Source: Paraburkholderia caffeinilytica
GTDB lineage: Bacteria; Pseudomonadota; Gammaproteobacteria; Burkholderiales; Burkholderiaceae
Length of the DNA stretch: 64,000 bases
Assembly: GCF_003368325.1 (NCBI RefSeq)
Contig: NZ_CP031467.1
Location: 4,467,001 to 4,531,000 of the forward strand
Direction: 5' to 3'
Position 1 is the first letter of the stretch. The number at the start of each line of letters is the position of its first letter. Shown here piece after piece: positions 62,947 through 64,000 of the stretch. The position numbers and the translations under genes are program-made. Under the pieces are notes generated by a model that did no database searches, had not been told where the DNA came from, and saw only the letters and a program-made list of their open reading frames with translations.

Positions 62947-62975
62947 CTTGAAATTTTCTGCAGAGTTCCTATCTT
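62947..62975 (+). promoter_or_regulatory. Sigma-32 (RpoH) promoter, rightward
   Basis: CTTGAAA (62947-62953) is followed, after 14 bases, by CCTATCTT (62968-62975), again a close RpoH match. It points to the hsp20 pair. Its leader of about 135 bases before 63113 could hold a thermosensing structure. Confidence 0.78.
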
Positions 62976-63112
62976 AAGTTTCGCTCAGGCAGCCGCGCGG
63001 ATCGCTTCATTCCGTGCGCTGCGTGTTTCGATTTGTTTGTCAGCAGTCTGGCAGGCGAACTGGAGCGCGTAGGCCCGTTCGCATCCCGGCTGCACTCAAG
63101 GAGGATACGATC

Positions 63113-63553
63113 ATGAGCGATCTTTACTTCGGAACCGACCTCTTCGGCGAGTTTGACCGCCTGCAGCAGCAGATGGCGCAACTCTTCGGCGGTTTCCCGT
63201 CCAGCATCCGCGCCGGCCGTTTCGGCGCGTTTCCTCAGATCAACATCGGTGCGACCGACGAGTCGATCGAGATTGTCGCCTTCGCCCCAGGCATCAACGC
63301 CACCGAACTCGACGTATCGGTCGACAAGGGCCTGCTGACCATCAGCGGCGAACGCAAATCGACACAACCTGACACTGGTAGCGAGACGCGCACCTATGCG
63401 CAGGAGCGCTTTGCCGGCATCTTCCGGCGCGTCATCGAGCTGCCGGAGACCGCCGATCCCGATAAGGTTCAGGCGCGCTACGAAAATGGCTGCCTGTCGA
63501 TCAGCATCGGCAGGCGCGAATCGTCCAAGCCGCGCGCTATCACTGTCCAGTAA
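63113..63553 (+). CDS. Small heat-shock protein, Hsp20 family
   Basis: This 146-residue chaperone has an N-terminal arm rich in Phe/Gln and an alpha-crystallin domain from about 40 (PQINIGATDESIEIVAFAPG; LDVSVDKGLLTISGERKS; ARYENGCLSISIGRRES). It keeps unfolding proteins soluble without ATP. AAGGAGG precedes the ATG. It is transcribed from the rightward sigma-32 promoter and followed 15 bases later by a second Hsp20. Confidence 0.93.
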   Translation: MSDLYFGTDLFGEFDRLQQQMAQLFGGFPSSIRAGRFGAFPQINIGATDESIEIVAFAPGINATELDVSVDKGLLTISGERKSTQPDTGSETRTYAQERFAGIFRRVIELPETADPDKVQARYENGCLSISIGRRESSKPRAITVQ

Positions 63554-63568
63554 TCCGAGGAGGCGATC

Positions 63569-63976
63569 ATGACTGACACGACCCAACTGGCTGAACGCGA
63601 CCAATCCGCAGTGGCGCGTCGCGACACTGAACAGCCCGCGCGCCGGATCACGCTCACCCCGGCCGTCGACATATACGAGGACCCCCAGGGCGTCACGCTG
63701 TGGGCTGATCTGCCCGGCGTGACGAAGGACAAGCTGGACGTCAAAGTTCACGACAGCAGCCTCTCGATCGAGGCCGAGGCGGTGGTGCCGACGCGGGCAA
63801 ACCTGCGGCTGCAGCATGCCGAGGTCCGCGAACCGCACTTCGCCCGGACGTTCACGCTGTCACCGGACTTCGATACGTCAAAGATCGAGGCGAACCTCCA
63901 GGACGGGGTGCTGAAGCTGACGATCCCACGCCGCGACGAGGCGCGTCCACGGCGCATCGAAGTCAAGACCAGCTGA
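63569..63976 (+). CDS. Small heat-shock protein, Hsp20 family (second copy)
   Basis: This 135-residue Hsp20 has an alpha-crystallin domain from about 30 (LTPAVDIYEDPQGVTLWADL; LDVKVHDSSLSIEAEAVVPT; EANLQDGVLKLTIPRRDEAR). It differs clearly from the first copy, so the pair probably forms mixed oligomers of the class A/B kind known for other tandem Hsp20s. GAGGAGGC precedes the ATG. Same operon as the first hsp20. Confidence 0.93.
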   Translation: MTDTTQLAERDQSAVARRDTEQPARRITLTPAVDIYEDPQGVTLWADLPGVTKDKLDVKVHDSSLSIEAEAVVPTRANLRLQHAEVREPHFARTFTLSPDFDTSKIEANLQDGVLKLTIPRRDEARPRRIEVKTS

Positions 63977-64000
63977 CCCGCCAGCAATGGCAGGTCAGAA

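Overview
The window reads as high-GC betaproteobacterial DNA, most likely Burkholderiales (Paraburkholderia/Burkholderia type). Supporting signs are a DUF3331-type protein, toxin delimiters of the Burkholderia LYN kind, an RND efflux/Pqi operon, and general gene content. No rRNA, tRNA or CRISPR array was seen. The mosaic of catabolic genes, stress genes, mobile elements and decayed contact-dependent inhibition (CDI) genes suggests an accessory or secondary-replicon region.

Layout. (1) 1-7.9 kb: a PAS sensor kinase (cut by the left edge), a universal stress protein, a flavodoxin-like protein, an oleate hydratase, an HPF-like protein, a zinc alcohol dehydrogenase and a CBS-BON protein. Six sites fitting the FNR/ANR consensus lie upstream of these genes, so this looks like a low-oxygen/stationary-phase cluster. 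(2) 7.9-10.1 kb: an ISNCY-type insertion sequence that cuts off the end of a DUF3331 gene. (3) 10.2-21.4 kb: a two-component system divergent from a seven-gene, translationally coupled operon that joins a tripartite RND pump with a complete PqiABC (MCE) envelope system, with PqiA split in two. (4) 21.7-27.9 kb: small lipoproteins, a DUF3617 protein, an orphan response regulator and a 477-residue lipoprotein.

(5) 28-43 kb: a large decayed two-partner-secretion/CDI locus. A beta-barrel transporter fragment is fused by deletion to a headless 2230-residue CdiA-type exoprotein. That exoprotein carries a VENN delimiter, a colicin-E3-like C-terminal toxin and an Imm41-type immunity gene. Behind it lies a series of orphan toxin/immunity modules that instead use a LYN delimiter: a PD-(D/E)XK-like nuclease with a zinc-ribbon immunity candidate, a glycine-rich toxin with a 48-residue one-helix immunity candidate, an amber-interrupted module with a membrane immunity candidate, and a final remnant.

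(6) 43.3-51.3 kb: a catabolic cluster (XRE-cupin regulator, MFS transporter, amidase, RidA, FAD amine oxidoreductase, LysR regulator, M20 amidohydrolase), ending in a second MFS gene cut off next to a Tn3-family element (tnpA plus a TnpC-like gene). (7) 55-64 kb: a heat-stress island with groES-groEL-dnaK, a protein fusing an HPF-like domain to sigma-70 regions, small conserved proteins and two Hsp20 chaperones. Two divergent promoters there match the RpoH (sigma-32) consensus closely.

The most unusual content is the CDI module array mixing two delimiter classes, the efflux-plus-Pqi operon, the HPF-sigma fusion inside a chaperone island, and the FNR-box cluster at the left end.
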